Source of the DNA: CAZCQP01 sp964500895
Lineage (GTDB): Bacteria > Bacillota > Clostridia > Lachnospirales > JAISER01
Reading direction: 5' to 3'
Assembly: GCA_964500895.1 (NCBI GenBank)
Contig: CAZCQP010000040.1
Span: 1-26,547, forward strand
Length of the DNA stretch: 26,547 nt
In this document: positions 23,722-26,547 of the stretch, in pieces
How the letters are laid out: the number at the start of each line of letters is the position of its first letter
Numbering within the stretch: the stretch's first letter is position 1
Translations under genes and position numbers: made by a program
The notes under the pieces: generated by a model
The model's input: only the letters and a program-made list of their open reading frames with translations
Told to the model about the DNA's origin: nothing
Database searches by the model: none

Positions 23722-24978
23722 TTATTTAAACATTTTGAAAATGTATACCATCAGCGCACCTACAGGGTCACCACCCATGTCCATACTGGAATTGACCACT
23801 GCAGGGTCTGCAAGGCCCAGCATGCCCATGGTTTCTGTATGTATCGGTGCCATTGCCGAAGCGATGTATAACACGGGAATGGTCCAAACCAGTATAAAGA
23901 GAACGATTCTAAACACGTTGCCCTTTAACTGAGCAGCCACTGCCCCACACCAGTAGGGAATGAGTGCAAGGGATGCGATGGGAAGCATTTTGTTACCTGG
24001 CAAAAGCACAGCCAGTAACACCACCAGGGGGTATAAAACCACGGCAGATGCCATAACGGATGGATGCCCTAAAAGAGCGGCACAGTCTACGCCAACATAA
24101 ACTTCTCTTTCTGCAAATCTTTCCTGCACAAACTCGTTAATGGCATTGGCAATAGGAATAACGCCTTCGCAAAGCACAGACACTGTCTTTGGTAAAAACA
24201 CCATTAAAACACCAATTTGCACGCCCAGGTTCAGAACGCCGCCATAGTTGTAGCCGGCCAGAATACCAATGATAACACCAATAGCCACGCCCATAACGCC
24301 CAGCTCGCCGAAAATGCCAATGCGTTTTCTAATATTTTCTGGAGATGCGTTAATGTCTTTAATGCCAGGAATCTTCTCAATTAATGCATTAAAGGGTTTG
24401 GCAAAAAGGGCCAGAAAAGAGACAGTACACGGAACACCAATGCCCGGCATTTCATTAAATTCTTGATAATCCTTGGCGGTTAAGTCTGACACCAAAGAAC
24501 CGATGGCCAGAAATACCACGCCGGCTAAAATACCTAATGTAACATTTCCGCCGGTTGCAGCCCAAACAAAACCGCCAACCACGTTACCGTGCCAAATGCT
24601 CCAAATGTCTGTCCACATGGTTTTGGTTAGTTTTAAAACAATCATAATGGCATTAACAATAAGAATACCTACGATAACAAACCCAAGGCCTGGCCAAGAA
24701 AATGCAATGCCCGAAGAGCCCCAGCCCAAGTCTGTAACGGTCAGGTTTGCATTAAAGTTTTGAGAGAACCCTTGAATGGCCGGGGTTAACTGCCCGGTTG
24801 CTGCTGTAACAATGATATTTAAACCTGCCAAACCAATTCCGGCGTAAATACCGCCTCTTATGCTGTTTTTAACCCCTGCACGAAACACAAGGCCTAAAAT
24901 ACACATAACAACCGCCACAAGTACCGAGCCACCTAAATTACCTAAAACAGTTGAAACAGCTGCTGCAATATTTTCCAT
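23722..24978 (-). CDS. PTS galactitol-type IIC permease
   Basis: 418 residues, strongly hydrophobic with about ten membrane segments, slightly shorter than E. coli GatC (~450). Diagnostic stretches are GLAGLNIIVTA, SSGIAFSWPGLGFVI, WSIWHGNVVGGFVWAATGG, VFLPKTVSVLCEGVIPI and the cytoplasmic EFVQERFAEREVYVGVDCAALLGHPSVM, all of the galactitol IIC family. It transports and, with IIB, phosphorylates its substrate. The family includes carriers for galactitol and other polyols or pentoses, so the exact sugar is unknown. AAGGAG precedes the ATG by 8 nt. Confidence 0.9.
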   Translation of the reverse strand: MENIAAAVSTVLGNLGGSVLVAVVMCILGLVFRAGVKNSIRGGIYAGIGLAGLNIIVTAATGQLTPAIQGFSQNFNANLTVTDLGWGSSGIAFSWPGLGFVIVGILIVNAIMIVLKLTKTMWTDIWSIWHGNVVGGFVWAATGGNVTLGILAGVVFLAIGSLVSDLTAKDYQEFNEMPGIGVPCTVSFLALFAKPFNALIEKIPGIKDINASPENIRKRIGIFGELGVMGVAIGVIIGILAGYNYGGVLNLGVQIGVLMVFLPKTVSVLCEGVIPIANAINEFVQERFAEREVYVGVDCAALLGHPSVMASAVVLYPLVVLLAVLLPGNKMLPIASLALIPYWCGAVAAQLKGNVFRIVLFILVWTIPVLYIASAMAPIHTETMGMLGLADPAVVNSSMDMGGDPVGALMVYIFKMFK

Positions 24979-25011
24979 ATCAATAGCTCCTTTTCAGTAA
25001 AAGTGATTGAT

Positions 25012-25022
25012 AATACAGGTTC
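25012..25022. repeat. Solo end of the MITE-like terminal repeat
   Basis: AATACAGGTTC is identical to the right terminal repeat of the element at 9717-9938, and here too it abuts a TAA stop codon (of the IIB gene, minus strand 25025-25023). It may be a relic or excision footprint, or an 11-bp coincidence. Confidence 0.35.
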
Positions 25023-25331
25023 TTATTCGCTTATTTCGTCCAGCTTATCCACAATTTGTTTGGCCAGTTCACCTTTGGCTTTTTTGGTACCAATCATAAA
25101 GGGCAGCCCTTTAAAGCCAGGTGCCTCGAAGGAAGTATCGGCCTGGGTCATCCAAACGATGACCATGTTTTTCCTGCCTTTGTAGGGTGCAATATCACCA
25201 ATTGTGGCATGTACAACCTGAACATCACTTCTTCCAATTGACCCTAAATATTCTGTTACTTGGTTTTTAGCATTCAACGAGGTGTTAATGCCAGCACCAC
25301 AGACACATAAAACTAATTTTTTCTCGTTCAT
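25023..25331 (-). CDS. PTS IIB component (galactitol type), canonical
   Basis: 102 residues with the IIB P-loop LVLCVCGAGINTS; Cys11 of CGAGINTS is the expected phosphorylation site. The C-terminal GLPFMIGTKKAKGELAKQI corresponds to the GatB end. It is the first gene of the seven-gene PTS operon, 44 bp ahead of IIC, and has GAGGAG before its ATG. It carries phosphate from IIA to the sugar bound by IIC. Confidence 0.88.
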   Translation of the reverse strand: MNEKKLVLCVCGAGINTSLNAKNQVTEYLGSIGRSDVQVVHATIGDIAPYKGRKNMVIVWMTQADTSFEAPGFKGLPFMIGTKKAKGELAKQIVDKLDEISE

Positions 25332-25369
25332 GGTTCATCTCCTCTAAATAATAATATATCTATGCTTTT

Positions 25370-25439
25370 AGCAATTCCGTAAATAGCAATAGTGCTGAGC
25401 GCTTTGAGTGGTGGCAGTATTGCTATTTTCGGAATTGCT
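25370..25439. promoter_or_regulatory. 5'-leader hairpin of the PTS operon
   Basis: 22-nt arms at 25370-25391 and 25418-25439 are complementary at 21 of 22 positions around a 26-nt loop; one further flanking pair extends the stem. In the minus-strand transcript it would begin about 5 nt after the predicted start and fill most of the leader. No T tract follows in either direction, so it is not an intrinsic terminator. Confidence 0.75.
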
Positions 25440-25450
25440 ATGGTGACTGT

Positions 25451-25479
25451 ATTGTAGCAATTTCATTACAAAATTTCAA
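25451..25479 (-). promoter_or_regulatory. Promoter of the PTS operon
   Basis: On the minus strand: TTGAAA (25479-25474), a 17-bp spacer and TACAAT (25456-25451). Transcription should start near 25444, leaving a leader of about 113 nt before the IIB gene. Confidence 0.78.
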
Positions 25480-25496
25480 TAATGTAGGCACATGAA

Positions 25497-25513
25497 AATG
25501 AACATCTGTTCAA
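25497..25513. promoter_or_regulatory. Putative SorC-regulator operator, site 2
   Basis: The minus strand reads TTGAACAGATGTTCATT, with a perfect TGAACA-GA-TGTTCA palindrome. It matches site 1 at 18719 at 15 of 17 positions. It is centred about 61 bp upstream of the predicted PTS transcription start, a position more typical of activation than of repression. Confidence 0.62.
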
Positions 25514-25539
25514 TTTTTATTATTTATCTTTTAAAACTA

Positions 25540-25568
25540 TTGTTCACGGTTCGTGTTTGTAGTATGCT
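25540..25568 (+). promoter_or_regulatory. Predicted promoter of the HXXEE gene
   Basis: TTGTTC (25540-25545), 17-bp spacer, TATGCT (25563-25568). A moderate match, divergent from the PTS promoter. Confidence 0.45.
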
Positions 25569-25624
25569 CTTAAATAATGAAAGTCTAACGGTTTTGCAGC
25601 TATTTTTTTGAAAAGAGGAAAAGG

Positions 25625-26104
25625 ATGGAGCCATTGATTTTTATGCTTTGTTTAACCCTGCACAATATGGAGGAGGCGCTATGGTTTACCCAGTGGAGGA
25701 TACAAACAATGCCCAATAGCCGAAGGACACCCCAACAATCCCATTTTATTTTTGCAGTGTTGGGGATTACAACATTAGGCTATGTGGTATCTGGGTTACA
25801 CATGATGTATCCCTATAATACAGTAATAGAATTCTGTTATATTGGTTTTGTAGGGGCCATGCTTGTCAATGCCGTCGTACCCCATCTGCTGCTCACATTA
25901 CGATATAAGAAATACTGCCCCGGTGTATTGACAGGTACTTTCCTCTTATTGCCATTTAACACCCTTATGCTTTACAACGCCATTACATCACATTTAAAAG
26001 TAAGTGAAGTTTTGACAGCTACGATGATTGTAGGTATGATGCTTCTTCTATCAATTCCACTATTTGAAGCAGCAGCAAAAAAATTATTAAGAGATTTCAA
26101 TTAG
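25625..26104 (+). CDS. HXXEE-domain membrane protein
   Basis: 159 residues with four or five hydrophobic segments. The N-terminal segment contains LHNMEEALW (His13-x-x-Glu16-Glu17), the motif naming the HXXEE family, and a later NAVVPHLLLTLRYKKYCPGVLTG supplies the second conserved histidine and the K-Y-x-P-G turn. Function is unknown; the His/Glu set inside a membrane bundle suggests a metal-dependent integral enzyme. GAGGAAAAGG precedes the ATG. The following methyltransferase begins 46 bp downstream and may be co-transcribed. Confidence 0.78.
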   Translation: MEPLIFMLCLTLHNMEEALWFTQWRIQTMPNSRRTPQQSHFIFAVLGITTLGYVVSGLHMMYPYNTVIEFCYIGFVGAMLVNAVVPHLLLTLRYKKYCPGVLTGTFLLLPFNTLMLYNAITSHLKVSEVLTATMIVGMMLLLSIPLFEAAAKKLLRDFN

Positions 26105-26150
26105 GGTATTGTTATCCATAAGCATGCATGAGAATGGAGGTATTAAGGCA

Positions 26151-26547
26151 ATGAAAAATACCAGGGGCTTCAAATTTGATAAAAGAGCTTCATCGTATGA
26201 TGAAGGATTTGAAGGCAAGTTATCAAACAGATTTTATAAATTATTGTTAAGCCAAGTTCAGTTGCCTGCCGGAGCAACTGTGTTGGATGTTGGTTGTGGA
26301 ACTGGCACTATTCTTGAAAATTTGAATAGAATGAGCGAAATTGAGGGCTATGGCATTGATGTTGAAGAAAATATGATTCGTGAAGCTAAACTCAAATGCC
26401 CCTAAATGCGTATATCTGTTTCAGATTGCACAAAAACATGTTTTGATGACAATAAGTTTGACATCATAACAGCTTGCATGGCGTATCATCACTTTTCAGA
26501 TAAAAAAGGTTTTGCAAAAGAAGCATCAAGGATAATTAGACGTGGGG
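26151..26547 (+). pseudogene. Class I SAM-dependent methyltransferase, interrupted by an in-frame stop, cut by window edge
   Basis: ATG 26151 follows GGAGG at a 10-nt spacing. The frame gives the SAM-binding motif VLDVGCGTGTILENL and the motif II region GIDVEENMIREAKLKCP, then TAA at 26403-26405. The same frame continues after the stop with MRISVSDCTKTCFDDNKFD, then IITACMAYHHFSDK, which is the expected post-motif II and motif IV region, up to the window end. No frameshift is needed, so a single substitution (for example GAA or CAA to TAA) explains the break. The 84-residue product would lack the catalytic part. Substrate unknown. Confidence 0.75.

Overview
The window comes from a low-to-medium GC Firmicute, most likely an anaerobic member of Clostridia (Lachnospirales-like; genus not resolvable by eye). 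Reasons: strong AAGGAG-type ribosome sites, frequent GTG starts, an HPr with both the His15 and the HprK-type serine site, a GcvP split into PA and PB subunits, tight operons and short intrinsic terminators. I see no rRNA, tRNA or CRISPR array.

Layout. (1) 76-5122, plus strand: a sugar-phosphate/nucleotide-sugar operon with a cytoplasmic phosphodiester-glycosidase-like protein, a GlmU-type nucleotidyltransferase fused to a phosphohexomutase, and a YihX-like HAD phosphatase, closed by an 18-bp-stem terminator. (2) 5251-11020, plus: a LacI-family regulator, a long foldback sequence, then a promoter with a perfect 14-bp LacI-type operator driving two tandem NCS2 (AzgA-like) permeases and a RibD C-terminal-type reductase. 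A roughly 222-bp MITE-like element with terminal inverted repeats and a probable TAA duplication sits inside this operon. (3) 11063-11281, minus: a small KTSC-domain protein. (4) 11655-15402, plus, visibly GC-richer: SDR dehydrogenase plus a divergent GcvPA/GcvPB-like pair, with no gcvT, gcvH or lpd nearby and rewritten active-site motifs. (5) 15464-18670, minus: UroD-like methyltransferase, class II ketose-bisphosphate aldolase, archaeal-type triosephosphate isomerase and YjbQ, divergent from a SorC-family regulator (18803-19759, plus). (6) 19763-25331, minus: a self-contained phosphotransferase system (IIB, IIC, IIA, a second IIB-like protein lacking the canonical cysteine, a cysteine desulfurase, EI and HPr). 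(7) 25625-26547, plus: an HXXEE membrane protein and a SAM methyltransferase interrupted by an in-frame stop.

How it works together. A 17-bp motif (TTGAACAKATKTTCATT) occurs at the SorC promoter and upstream of the PTS promoter, tying regions 5 and 6 into one probable SorC regulon: uptake and phosphorylation of a galactitol-like polyol or sugar with dedicated EI/HPr, then aldol cleavage and triose isomerisation. The substrate is unknown; the UroD-like protein, YjbQ and desulfurase do not belong to any textbook polyol pathway. The most novel-looking items are the GcvP-like/SDR operon, this SorC/PTS regulon with its odd members, and the LacI-controlled permease/reductase operon.
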